A DNA stretch of 64,000 bases from Amaranthus tricolor (lineage: Eukaryota; Streptophyta; Magnoliopsida; Caryophyllales; Amaranthaceae), in contig NC_080058.1 of the NCBI RefSeq assembly GCF_026212465.1, positions 8,361,485 to 8,425,484 on the forward strand. The letters are read 5' to 3'. The notes below the pieces were generated by a model, which worked only from the letters and a program-made list of their open reading frames with translations, was not told where the DNA came from and made no database searches. Of this stretch, positions 35,218-48,500 are shown one piece after another; within the stretch, counting starts at the first letter, position 1, and each line of letters starts with the position of its first letter. A program made the translations under genes and the position numbers.

Positions 35218-36100
35218 TTATTTTTGATAGTAACTTTCCATATCCTCCGATCTCTTTTAAGGAGGATATAAATAGCTTTTGAGGGGAATTTTTGAGACAG
35301 TTTTTTTTTTGGACGGTTTTGAGGGTTTGGCATTGACGTGATTTCTCATATTACTTGCCATGGGGGATTGTTAATCAACACTTGGACATTGTAATTTTAA
35401 TTATATTGAAGGTATTAGTTTCAATTCGAATTTCTTGTTCTTGTTTATTATTGTTATCCTTGAATGCTTATTTCTCCATTAAATTTGAATTTGATTTTCT
35501 CCATGAATTTCATTGTTGAATCTCTTGTTAGTTTTAATATGCTTAGTGAGTAGTTTTATTTCTAGGGCTTGGTGAAACTATGCAAAAGGTCATGATTCTT
35601 GTTTGATTTTAGGATTTAAACTTGGTTTGTCTAGGTGATTCAATTGATGGGTCTTAGATTGATTGCATGTTTGGCCAATTTGCAAATTTTATTCGCTCAA
35701 TTCTATAAGCGAGAGTTGCGAGTTTGAGTGAACGATTTCCTTCTTTGAACAATTAAGCTTTAATCGCAATAGCTTGTTTTATTGTTTGATTGTCGAAGTT
35801 GTTTGCGAGAGCAACACCTTCCTTCGCCTATATTCATTCCTATCCCAATTGTTGTTCATGAATCATGATTGATGTATAGTAAATCCGTTTAGCCCTAGGT
35901 TTTTAATTATTGAATTTCATTCATTTCTTGTCTTTGCATTCTACTTAGATAAACAAAAATCCAACTTTTGATCGTTAGTAATGGTGAACTTGGTTCAATT
36001 TGTGACTTTATTTGTCCTTCCACAGTGGTTCGACCCTACTTTCCCAACTATACTAGTTAGGTGAAATATGAATTATTTTTGGTAGTAAAACGACCTATCA

Positions 36101-36588
36101 TATATATATATAAGATTAATAAATTTTTATTTAAATAATTAATAAACCGTGCTTGACATACAAGAATGTATCTAGTAAATTCTAAATACAAAATAAAAAT
36201 TGATTTGCTGAATTTGACCAACCCTTTTTTTTGAAATTATTTGACCAACAATTAATAATACGATTAAAAAAATTACATAAATAAATGTCAAGACGGTCGT
36301 TAATTTTGACTGTCTTTCTCTAATTTTTCGTTCAATCTAGGTACTCTCCTCCTCCACAGCTTCACCACACACATTATTCCCAATTTGGAATTTCCAATTT
36401 TTTTAATTCCTTTTCTTTCACAATTTTGTTTGCACACAAATAATTTGTGAATTGATATATATATTTCAGAATTACTGTTTAATTTAATATCATTTAAATT
36501 CAATTGGATGTGAAGAATCGAATCTTTTTATAATCGAATTAGGGTTTTTATTAATTGAGCTGGAAACAAATTAAATTATAACAATATT
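36101..36588 (+). promoter_or_regulatory. Upstream region and leader of the RFI2-type gene
   Basis: Between the gypsy LTR and the start codon lies AT-rich sequence with a CT-rich leader-like block (36340-36420, CTCTCCTCCTCCACAGC). A further intron in the leader cannot be excluded. No clear TATA box was found. Confidence 0.35.
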
Positions 36589-39500
36589 ATGGGATTTGAT
36601 GAGTCTGAAATAATTGACGATGATGGTGGTGGAGGAAAAAGTTTGAGAAAATCAAATGTAGCTTGCTCAATTTGTCTTGAATTTGTCACCGATAATGGTG
36701 ATAGATCTTGGGCTAAGCTTCAATGTGGTCATGAATTTCATCTTGGTACGTTTTTTTCAACTTATTTGAAATGTCAATTTTAGCTTTTAATTCTATCATT
36801 TTGTTCGATTTGATAATTTTTTGTAGGAAATTGTTGAAGGATTATGTTAGTTTATGTAATGTAGTATTGAAATAACTTCTTGTGTTAGAAATTAGGAGCA
36901 TTAGTGGTTGGGGTGATCATTATATGAAAGTGTAGCTGGCACTATTGGATTTATTTATTTCTACATAAATTCCAAGAGTTTGATAGGAGCAATGTAGATG
37001 TGAAAAATAATAAATCCCATGACTTATTTGAATGTGACCTTGATTCTTCAAATATAATACATTTAATGTTCCTTATTGCATCAATGTTATATGTTTCTTG
37101 TTTAGAGCTCTAGTATTGCTTGCGTGCTCTTTACAAGGCATGTTAGAGAGTTGATATGTGTGTCAAGGCCTATAGTGTGGAGTTATTCGTAAACATATTT
37201 TATTAGTTAGTAAGACTTATATGTTTCTTCTATGGAGAAAGAGAATACTTCAGCAACACAAGAAAGGGATAGCTACACTAAAAAATTGTCTTATCTTCTT
37301 TTCATGAATTGAGTTCAACACTTTACCAATGTTAACCTCATGTTTTCTTTCACTGTTATTGCTTTCCTCCTTGTATTCTCACCAACTTGGTGACTAGTTT
37401 TAGATGAAACGTATATTGATGCCTTTTACCATCTACGATGTCGATTTGTGTTCTTTCATTTGAATATAGATACAACCACACTGCACATAGTTATGGTAGT
37501 TAAATCCAAGGTTGTCAGATATATAATGTTACTTTGAACTAGAAAGGTCTCAAAAAATCAGAATTGACAGATTCTACAAACATGCATAATTAAGATGTTA
37601 CTACCTCTACTTTCATATGTTTTTTTCAAATAGAATTTACGAATTTTAGTGTCAAAATTTGATTATGATTTCTCATTCATCTATATGAAAAACATATTCA
37701 TTTTGAATCTTGATAAATTCGTCCCAACATATATTTTTCGAATATAACTTTTTAGAATTTTTAAAAAATCACAATTAAAATAATTTGGCTTTTTAGTTTG
37801 CATTGAAATCTGCACAAAAAGTGAATGGAAAAACAAATAAAAACAGGATGAATAGTTTATTAAAAAAGAATAGTTTAAATTAGGATTTGATCTCTAAATC
37901 TTATGTTATAAATGTGTTACTCAATCCATTGAGATATAGTAATTTTTATTATATTTTTGAACTCTTTAAACTATATATCATAAATTAGGAGGGGACCAAG
38001 CTAAAAATACAAAGGATCAAATTTTCGGCAAGATGGGGCAGACCTCCCCCGGCTCCGGTGTTGCTTGGCCCCTGTTTGATATATATGTTATAAGTAACTT
38101 TATTGGCATAATTAAATTTGATTGAAGGTTGTAAGGTGTTCTCCAATTAAAATATAATTTTAGAACATATAGAAACGTTAATTGAATTCCTATGAACGTA
38201 TTTGAATCACAGAATCGTAACCTTGTTTAGCACTATGATCAATTGTAAACCTTATCAATGACCTAGATACCATGTTTTAGCATCATTAACCATATACCAA
38301 GAAGGTATTTCGCATTAGAATCATTTAGAATCTTGCAAAGACTGACGTATCAAATATTTCTTAATTCATATTTGAGGGTTAGTTACATCAAATGTTGGAC
38401 ATTGCTAGTTCTCGATGTTCTTATGCAATCAAACTAGCACATGAATAAAATTCAAGGACATCGAAGAATTAAATGGTAGAACCTAAAATAAAATATTGCA
38501 AAGTTGCTTAAGTCGTTGAAGAAGTTGATTGGATGAGCAACGAGGGTGCATTTTTAATTTGGATGAAGACGAAGAATTATATCACTCATACAACTTACAA
38601 AATTCTAAGAAGCAAAAGGCGCTTTGATAGAGAAATAGGAATGTGTTAAAATTCTTAATAAGCCATTTGAACTGTAAATGACTTATCTAATTGTGCATCT
38701 TTATTCATGTGAAGTTCGACGTGATGATTACTACTAAGGGTTGATTGAAAATAACCTCTTCCTTATCGTTAATTTGGGTAAGGTTGAGCACATCCCACCC
38801 TCTAAATCTCGCCTATGTGGGAGCCATTGGAATTAGGTAATGGAATGTTGTTGTAGAACAATTTGTGGGTTTCTTAAGAATTCAAACAAGAATAGATAAG
38901 AGGTGAGCATGCATCAGTTAGCTGTAATATCAATGTTGTAGCAAGGACAAGCTTGGTCAACTTATGATTAATGGAAAAAAAGAAATTATGTGAGAAATGA
39001 TGCAAATAAGTAAATGAAGAGAAAAAATTACAATATGAATCGAAAAGGAGGGATTTTTATTTTTTTCTCAAGTGAATCAACATTGTACAAATCAGTCCAT
39101 TTGTACAAGTGCCCCTTTCGTTAATAACATCCGTTTTTTTGCACGTCAGCTTAGTTTTAAGAGGCGCGAGGTGCACCAAGGCTTAAAAAGGTTTTTTTTA
39201 CGAAGCGTAAGCGCAAGGTGAAGCCATATGCGAGGAGCACAATTTCGCTAAAAGGCTCCAAAGTCCAAAGTCACTTTTAAAACATATTTAATAGTTAAAA
39301 CAACATGAAATTCATATTATTACAACATACAAGTTAGATAAACACCACTTTATCATTATTCTTTTGATTAATTTGTAAAAAAATTAGAGATGAAATGAAT
39401 CATTGTAATATTAGATAGGAATAGAAGTATAAAGAGAAAAAGAAATCCAAGCATTATAAAATAGAAACAGAAGTTTGTTATACAACTATAACAAACTAGA

Positions 39501-42500
39501 TTGGTTATAACTAACTACCTACTGCCTAACAGAAACAACCCTAACATATAAAGCCTATAATACACACTTGGGAAATAAAGACTAACCTAATAAGAACAGC
39601 TGAGAGTGTGTTGAAGCAGCTTGTAGCCTTCTGTCCAAGGAGCTAAGATCATGTTGACATAAGTTGTGATCCACTTGAGCTTGAACACCCATCTTGATAT
39701 AATCTCCAGCTTGGCATACTTTTTCATCCCCCCTCAAACTAGGCATGAGACAAATATATGCCTAGTTTGGAAAGAAGATTGTTGAATTGTGCAGAACGGA
39801 CAATTTTAGTTAGGATATCTGCAAGTTGTTTTTTTCTAGGCAAGTAGGATAGTTGAAGAAGACCTTCAAGAACCTTATCCCTTGTAAGTGACAGTCCACT
39901 TCAATGTGCTTGGTTCTGTCATGAAATACCGGATTTTTAGCTATATATATTGTGGACTTGTTGTTACAATGTAGTGTAACAGACTCAATATTATTGAGAC
40001 CAAGGTCCTTAAGCAATCTCACTACCCAAGTGACCTCTAAGGCTGCATTAGCCATTGCTCTATATTCCGCCTCAAAGCTTGATCTTGAGACTACGTGGTA
40101 CTTCTTAGACCTCCAACTAATTGGAGAGCTACCTAATAATAGAATATACCCTGAGACAGATCTTCTAGAGTCTGTACAGGCACCCCAATCTAAATCTGAG
40201 TATGCTTGTAGGGTTAGTTTGGTATCTCCTTTTAGAACAATGCCTTGACCAATAGTACTTTTAATGTAGTTTAGAGTATGCAATAGAGCTTCCCAATGAG
40301 ATGACCTAGGTTTTTGCATATACTGACTCAAGGTCTGAACAAAATAGGAGAGTTCAGGTCTAGTATTGGTCAATAAATTTAACTTTTCAACAATGCTTCT
40401 GTACAGTGTTGGTTAGAGAATAACAGTCCTTCTTTAGCAGAAAGTTTAACATTCAATGGCAAGGGTGTAACAGCCTTTTTAAAGGTTGATACTCCTGAGC
40501 TATGAAGAAGCTCTTTTGTATATTTATGCTGTGTCAGAATAAAGCTGTCATTGATTTTACTGACTTCAATACCAAGAAAGTAGTGAAGTTCTCCTAAATC
40601 TTTGATAGTGAATGTATCATGTAGATGTTTTTTGAGAAACTGTATTTCCAAATCATTGTTTCCAGAGATTAAGATATCATCAACATACACAGTGAGGATA
40701 ACAATCTGATTTGAAGTATGTTTGGTAAAGAGTGAATAATCATTCTTAGATTGTGTATAGCCTAAACTTATTAACTCATTGACAAGCCTAGCATGCTACT
40801 GCCTAGATGCTTGTTTCAAGCCATACAAGGATTTTTCTAGAAGGCATACTTTGTTGTTAGGGTTTGGAATAAGTTCAGGCATTTTCATGTAAACTTATTC
40901 ATGAAGATCACCGTGAAGGAAAGCATTATTAACATCTAGCTGGTGCACCTTCCAGTGGTTGTTTGCTGCAGTAGCTAACAAACATCTAATGGTTGTCATC
41001 TTGACAACTGGAGAAAAAGTCTCCTCATAATCTATTTCATATTTTTGATTAAAACCTTTGGCTACTTATTTTGCTTTGAATCATTCAAGAGATCCATCTG
41101 ACTTTAGTTTAGTCTTGTAAAGCACCTACACCCTATGGTTTTCTTTCCCTTTGGTAGATCAACAACTTCCCAGGTCTTGTTATCATTAAGTGCTTTGAGT
41201 TCTTTGTGCATTGCTTCTATCCAATTAGGATTTTTGATGGCTGCATCAAAACTTTTTGGTTCTAGACATTGCAAATGTGGTGAAGCAATCTGCTTGTGTG
41301 TACTACTCAAAGCTTTATATTGTTTGATATTGCACCAATGTGAAATAAGATTGCAATTATAATCATGTAGATAACTAGGCATCTTAGGATCCCTAGAAGA
41401 TCTTCTTGGTGCAATATTTGGTTTTATAATCTCTATACAAGGGCTAATGTTAGAAGCTGGAACAAAATCATTGTTTTGTACATTAATAGCAGGTTGATCT
41501 TGACTAATGTCAGAGGCTAGAATAGAATTATTTTTCTGTTCTTTAGCAACAGACTCTTGATTAAAGTCCTTGTGAACTACTTGTTCTAATTGATTGAACA
41601 AGTAATCCATGCTGGGATCTTCTACCAAAGTACTTCTTTGTTCAGAATTATAAGGAAGGAAGAGTTTTGTGAGTGAGGTAGGTCCATGGTGATGATATGG
41701 AAAGAAATGTTCATAAAAGTGCACATCTTTTGAAACAGAAATTGTTTTTGTAATGAAGTTATACACCTTATACCCCTTTTGTTTAGTGGAGTATCCTAAG
41801 AATAAGCATGGATTTGCTCTGGGATGAAATTTGATCCTTTCTCTTTTAAGTGTTGACATGAAACATAGACAACCAAAAGCTCTCATCATGTCATGAGATG
41901 GCTTCATGCCATATAATTTCTCAAAGGGAGATATATGTTGTAAAACTGATAGGGGCATTCTATTGATTAAGTGTGTGGCACATAATACACAATCTCCCCG
42001 AAAATGGATTGGTACTCTTGATTGGAAGTACAAGGCTCTTGCAACTTCAAGTAAATGCCTATGCTTCCTCTCTACTACATTTTGTTGAGGGGTTTCCACA
42101 CAGCTTGTTTGGTTAAAAATACCTTTTTAAGGTACAAAGCTAAAGTTTCCCCTTCACTTAGTTCTTTGGCATTGTCACTTCTAATGCTTTTAATTTTCTT
42201 GTGAAATTGTGTTAAAACCATGTTATAGAAATTCTTAAAATGTGAAAGAAACTCAAATTTGTGTTGAATGAATATGACCCAAGTAAATCTTGTATAGTCA
42301 TCCACAATGGTTATGAACATAGAACTTTTAAGTCTAGATGGGTGTTTAAAGGGTCCCCATATATCAAGATGCAACAATTGAAAAGCTTAATTAGTTTTTA
42401 TTGAACTTCTAGGATATAAACCTTTAGTTTGTTTAGCTAAGGGACAGGTAGTACATATGATTTCTTGTCCTGTCCTTTTGCTTACAGAATTAGGAAAAAG

Positions 42501-45500
42501 AAAATGCAATTGCTTAAAAGGCAAATGCCCTAATCTCAAATGCCATAACTTTGCTCTATTACAATCATTTTGTCCTTCTTGGACTATAGAAGCTTTATGG
42601 ATATTTTGCCCTTCTTAAGCACTTGAAGTATTACAACAGTCAGATTGTTGTACTGGTTTTGTGTGAGGCTCTATGTTGATGTTCTTCTGAACATAATACA
42701 GCCCATTTGAAATTTTACCAAGAAGTGAAGGCTTCTTCATCGAATTTTCCTGCATAAAGCATTTATCAAGGGTAAAGAAAATTCTACACGTCATGTCTAT
42801 AATCAGTTTATGAACAGATATAAGATTGAAGCTAAAATCTAGAACAAATAGAACATCCTTTAATATTAGGGATGTATTAAGCATGATTGTCCCTTTGTAT
42901 GCAACTTTTACCTTTCTTCCATCTGGGACAATGATATAGTGATTTTGCCCCTTTAAATTTTGATGATTAAGGAAAAATTTAAGGTCAAAACATATGTGAT
43001 CAGATGCTCCTATATCAATGATCCAAGAATCAAGATTGCAAGATGCTAGACAATACTTACATGCAAAATGTGCAGAATTGGTGAAGCACTTTTAGCCAGA
43101 ACATTTGCAATGGTCTTTTGCCTATCCAGGAGAGCAAGAAGTTGAGAGAACTGTTCTGGTGTGAACTTGGCATCTACAAGACCTTGGTTCTTGGCATCAT
43201 TATCATTGTGAACAGAATTTGCTTTCCCAGTTGTTGAGTTTTCCTTTTTCCAAGTGTTAGACTTGAAATTTGGGGGGTAACCATGTACCTTCCAACACAT
43301 ATCAAGAGTATGACCATGCAATTTACAATGCTCACAATTAAAGTTGGTGTTGGCCCTTTTATTTCCAAATTTGCTTCTGTTATCAGTAGACTTTCTTTTG
43401 TGAACTCTACAAGCTATGCCTTCTTCATTGGCTGATGTGTGTCCTCCCTTACTAATTTCCTGATGGGTCTGTTCTTGTAACAATATCCCATAGGCTTCAG
43501 ACACTGTAGGAACATCTTTTAACATCAAAATGCTACTTCTAGCTTGATGATATCTATCATCCAATTTTATTAGAAACTGAATAAGTCTTCTCCTTTGTTG
43601 GCTTTTTAGAATCTTTGAAGAAATTTCACATTCACTAGATTTGCAAGAACACACAGGTAAGGGATCTAGGGCATCAACTTCATCCCACAAACCCTTTATT
43701 TGAGTGTAAAAATCCTCTATGGAATTATTGCAGCTTTGATTAATTTTGCCGATGTGTTCTTCCACAGAAAAGAGTAGTGCACTAGAGGACTGTCCAAACC
43801 TGTGTTCTAATTCATCCCAAATCTCCTTGGCAGTCTTAAAGTAAAGCACGCTCCCTGAGACCTTCTCATCCATGGCATTAAGAAGCCATCCTATAACCAT
43901 ATCATTGACTTTGTCCCATGCTTTGCCAAGGGAAGAACTTGTGGTAGAACACTTAACAGTGCTATCTACAAACCCAAGTTTGTTCTTCCCTGACAACGCT
44001 ATGGTGACTGCCCTTTTCCAGCTTTTAAAACCCACAACATTAAAGAGATTAGTAACTATTTTCAATCCTGTATCAGTGGGATGCAAGAAGTAAGGGCTGG
44101 CTTGATTCAAGGTAGGATTGACATGTTTTTCTTTAGTTGTCATCTTTAAAGAAGAGAAGAAGAAAACAACAAGAACTGAAAGGAGAAGAACAAAAGAAGA
44201 AAAGAACTGGATTCTTTAGGAATGAAGAAACTAGGATCGTTGATTCAAAGCAAGAAGCTCTGATACCAAGTGAATTAAGATCCAAAAGCAAGAAAGAAAC
44301 AAAATATTATTGAATCAACTAAATGAAAATTCAAGGGTACTGCCCCTCCTAATATAGAGGAAGACAGTAAGACAAAACAACAGAAATAGAAGTTTGTTAT
44401 ACAACTATAACAAACTAGGTTGGTTATAACTAACTACCTACTGCCTAACAGAAACAACCCTAACATATAAAGCCTATAATATACACGTGGGAAATAAAGA
44501 CTATCCTAATAAGAACAGCTGAGAGTGTGTTGAAGCAGCTTGTAGCCTTCTGTCCAAGGAGCTAAGATCATGTTGACATAAGCTGTGATCCACTTGAGCT
44601 TGAACACCCATCTTGATATAATCTCCAACTTGGCATACTTTGTCATGAACGCATATTTTTACTTAATGGTTACACATAGTGGTAAACTAATAATTGTCAC
44701 ATTGAATGTACTTGGGAAAGAGAATCGACTGTAAAAAATGATATATTTCGGAAAATGACATTATTCGTCATGAAAGATACTAATAATTTTGTTAAATAGT
44801 TGATGAAAATTTTTAGTCATTCAATATTGTATTTCAAGGATATTGTTCTTTGGTTGATGACATGTTTCTTGTAACACGCAACATTATTCTAATTGTCTTT
44901 GGTTAAATTATATTCTTGATTGGTTTTGTTGATCTGCGCAGATTGCATTGGCTCAGCATTTAATATTAAAGGCAAAATGCAATGCCCAAATTGTAGGAAG
45001 ATTGAGAAAGGTGAATGGCTCTATGCCACCAATTGTCGTTCATTTACAGATTATACGGATGACTGGCCCCCTGACGAGGAACTTTATGATGTGAGCCACT
45101 CTGAGATGGTAATCGTTCTTTTAGGAAAAGTTGTGTACAACCACCTTATATATCATGTTTTGTGCACAACTACCTTATTAAATTGTTCATTTACACAACC
45201 ATCTTATATGACACGTCTATTAGGGAACACCACATTATGTCATTTTCAAAACTGGTGTGTTGGCCCCAAGATATCATCATAATTAGCTTTCTTACCTTGA
45301 TTCCTTCGTTTTTACCTCTTCTCCCTCTCCCACTAGTTAAGTTTGGATTGGTTATGGTGGTTTGAGTTGTTAGATTGAAATGGAGAGTATTGACTCCAAA
45401 AGGATAAATAGGGATAATATTGAAGGAATTAAGGTGGTAAAGCTAACAACGGAGTGTTAGTGGGTCTGTGTTGATTGTGTTTGTTGGAAGATGGCTTAAG

Positions 45501-48500
45501 GTGGTGTTACCCAGACAAAAGTAATCTATAAGGCGGTTGTGTTAATGATAGTTTTTGTCCCTTTTAAAAAATATATCGATTTAAAATTCTTGAACAATGT
45601 CACATACTTTGTTATTAAAATCACGATTCTACGATTTTGCGATTCAAAAACAAGCGAGCGATTCGAATCGTAGGTAGAATAGTAAGTTGGAAGAATCTTA
45701 CGATTCTAATCAAAATAAAATTTGTAGAGGTAGAATCTTAACACGATTCTACTATCCTACGATTTAAAGATTCGATTCAACAAATTTATTCTTAATTTTT
45801 ATTAATTTTTCTGATGTACCATCTTTCATTAATTTTCTTACGATTTATCGATCCATCATCATAATTTAAAGAAAATGAACTTCTTCACTGGTATGAAGAT
45901 TTAAACTAATTATTATTAACTTTCTGTAAATGGAGCACAAAGTGTTTGGAGAACTCTTATTTATTCAGAAAGAGTGAATTACAATAAGGGGAAATGAAGT
46001 TTATATATAGACTTCTGTACAAAGGATACACAAGTTAGTTACAACTCTAACTAACTACTAACGAACTTGCTAACAGAAACTTAGCATAACAGAAAACAAC
46101 AATCTAACAAACATTACTGCCTAATGAATCTTTAGGCACGTGCAAATCAACCACTCCAACTAAGGCATAGAATGTTGATGCTGATTGGACTTCATAGATC
46201 AGAATAGGACACCTCAGCTTCACTAAACTCTTCATCACAGCTTACCATAGACCTTCAGATCAGTTGCATTTGACCTCAACTTCACTGATCTTCTGCTGTA
46301 CTGCTCTTATTCTTATTATCCCCCCTCAAACTAGAATGGGGTTTGACCATTCCTAGTTTGCTAAGGAGGTTGTTGAACTGTGTGGAAGGAAGAATTTTAG
46401 TTAACACATCAGCTAATTGATGTGTTGTTGGTAAGTAAGAGAGCTGGATTAAACCTTCTAATACTTTGTCTCTTGTGAAGTGGCAGTCCATTTAAATGTG
46501 CTTAGTCCTATCGTAAAAATATGATTCTTTGCTATGTAAATAGCAGACTGATTATCATAGTGGAGTGTGATTGGTCTAAGGTTTGTGAGGCTTAGCTCTT
46601 CAAGTAACTTAACAATCCATGTTATTTGCAGCAGTAGAGGCCATGGCCCTATATTCTGCTTCTAAACTAGACCTTGAGACAGTTCCTTGCTTCTTGGATT
46701 TCCATGATATGGGTGAATGTCCAAGCGGTAGAGTCAATGCATGACCCCCAATCACTATCTGAGAAGGCTTGAATGGTGAGTTTGTTTGAAGCCTTGAGGA
46801 GAATACCTTGTCCACATGTATGACTAACATAGGACAGTATGTGTTGAAGGGCCTGCCAGTGAGAGTCTCTTGGCTTCTGCTTAAACTGGCTCAATGTTTG
46901 GATAGCATATGCTAAATCAGGCCTTGTGTTAGTCAAAAAATTAAGCTTCCCTACCATGCTTCTATATGGTGTAGGATCTTCTAAGAGATCTCCTTCTAAG
47001 GCAGGGAGTTTTATATGTATAGGGAGTGGAGTTAATGCTCTTCTGTTGCTGGTAGGTTGATAGTCCTTTAAGAGATCTTTTGTAAACTTATGTTGAGAGA
47101 GAACAATACCATCTTGTAGGTAGTTAACCTCCATCCCAAGAACAAAAAAAATGCAATTTTCCTAAATCTTTGATGCTAAACACTGTATCAAGGTGTGCTT
47201 TCATTTTATTGATTTCTTGTGCATCATTTCCTGTTAAGATAATATCATCTACATAGATGGCTAAGATGGTTATGTAAGCATCCTCCTTTTCAGGAGTAAT
47301 CATTTTTAGATTGTTTGTATCCTTGATTGATCAATTCTTGGACAAGTTTTGAAAACCATTGTCTTGAGGCTTGTTTCAAGCCATACAATAATTTTTTGAG
47401 CTTGCAAACTTTTATCATTAGCTTTTGAATATCCTTGAGGGAGTTGCATGTAAATTTCCTCCTTCAAATCCCCATGTAAAAAAGCATTGTTTACATCCAT
47501 TTGATGTAAGGTCCAATGCTTGTGGGCTGCTATGGCTATGAGGCACATTATTGTTGCCATTTTTACTACAGGTGAAAACGTTTCATCATAGTCTATTCCA
47601 TATCTTTGGTTATAGCCTTTAACCACTAACCTAGCCTTGTACCTTTATATAGTGCCATCAGCTTTTTGTTTGACTTTGAATATCTATTTGCACCCTATAG
47701 CCTTTTTTCCTATAGGGAGTGGAACTATATCCCAAGTGTTGTTATTTTCTAAGGCTTGAATTTCCTTGTCCATGGCATCTTTCCAGTGTGGAATAGCAAT
47801 AGCTTCTTTGAAGTATCTAGGTTCAAAAAAGTCAGAATGTTTATTGTGATGCTTTTCACACCCTATATGTCTTTATATTGAACAAGGCCACACCAATGTT
47901 TGGTGGTGTTGCAATAGAAGTCCTCTAAATATTTAGGTGGTCTTGTGTTTCTTTCTGACCTTCTTTGCTGAGGTGGTGCATCATCAATGTTGATATGTGC
48001 ACTATTTGTGTTGTCCTCTTTTTTTGATTCAACATCAGTGTCTGATTTTATTGTTGAATCAATAGTGTGTTCTTGAAGGAAATCAAAATCACGTATATTC
48101 ATGTTCTGTGTGTTGAAATTCTCTGTTGTTTTTGGATACTCGGTTAAAAAGAATATTTTAATCTCTTTATTTTTGTTGTGAGATTTCATATATTGATATG
48201 GAAATAGTCTTTCATGGAAAACAACATCTTTTGATATTATTTCAATGTTTCTTTCTATGTTGTACACCTTGTATCCTTTTTTATTGGCAGAATATCCAAG
48301 AAACACACACTCTTGTGCTCTTTCTAAAAATTTGTGTTTGCCTTGTTTTAGTGTACTGACAAAGCAGAGGCATCCAAACACCTTGAGGTGTGTTAGATTT
48401 GGTCTTTGACCATGAAATTTCTCATATGGTGTAATACCATTTAGCACAGTTAGTGGCATCCTGTTTATCAGGTGCACTGCACATTGGATGCAGTCCCCAA

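Larger units (their letters stand above)
32930..36100 (+). mobile_element. Ty3/gypsy (Athila/Tat-like) 3' end with long LTR
   Basis: Sequence from about 32930 to 33511 resembles the non-coding 3' part of plant Athila/Tat gypsy elements and ends with GAGGACAAGCAAAAGTTCGG. A polypurine tract CGGGGGAG follows, and then the LTR starts TGATGTGTGTG at 33512. The LTR runs to ACGACCTATCA at 36100 (TG...CA ends). Excluding the 1084 bp added by a later hAT insertion, the LTR is about 1.5 kb. It carries its own TATA box (GGATATAAATAGC, 35263-35275) and a GTGGTTCGACCC motif seen near LTR ends of this group. Internal genes and the other LTR are absent, so this is a truncated copy. Confidence 0.6.
39461..44645 (-). 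mobile_element. Ty1/copia retrotransposon 1, antisense in RFI2 intron 1
   Basis: The element reads right to left. The 5' LTR (about 44271-44645) starts TGACAAAGTATGCC. It is followed by a primer-binding site TGGTATCAGAGC (44257-44268, initiator tRNA-Met), gag, and pol in copia order (protease, integrase, RT, RNase H). A polypurine tract GAGGGGGGA and the 3' LTR (39726 down to about 39461) follow. The 3' LTR lacks about 110 bp that the 5' LTR has at its inner end, and no target duplication was found. The element is therefore truncated or rearranged at that side. Pol is interrupted by several stops and frameshifts, so it is not autonomous. Confidence 0.85.

Noticed and set aside
34814..35333. 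Overlapping frames with GRVCGNPPGYE-type repeats
   Set aside because: Produced by the CCCGGGTGGG motif array in the gypsy LTR. No start context, splice or domain support.
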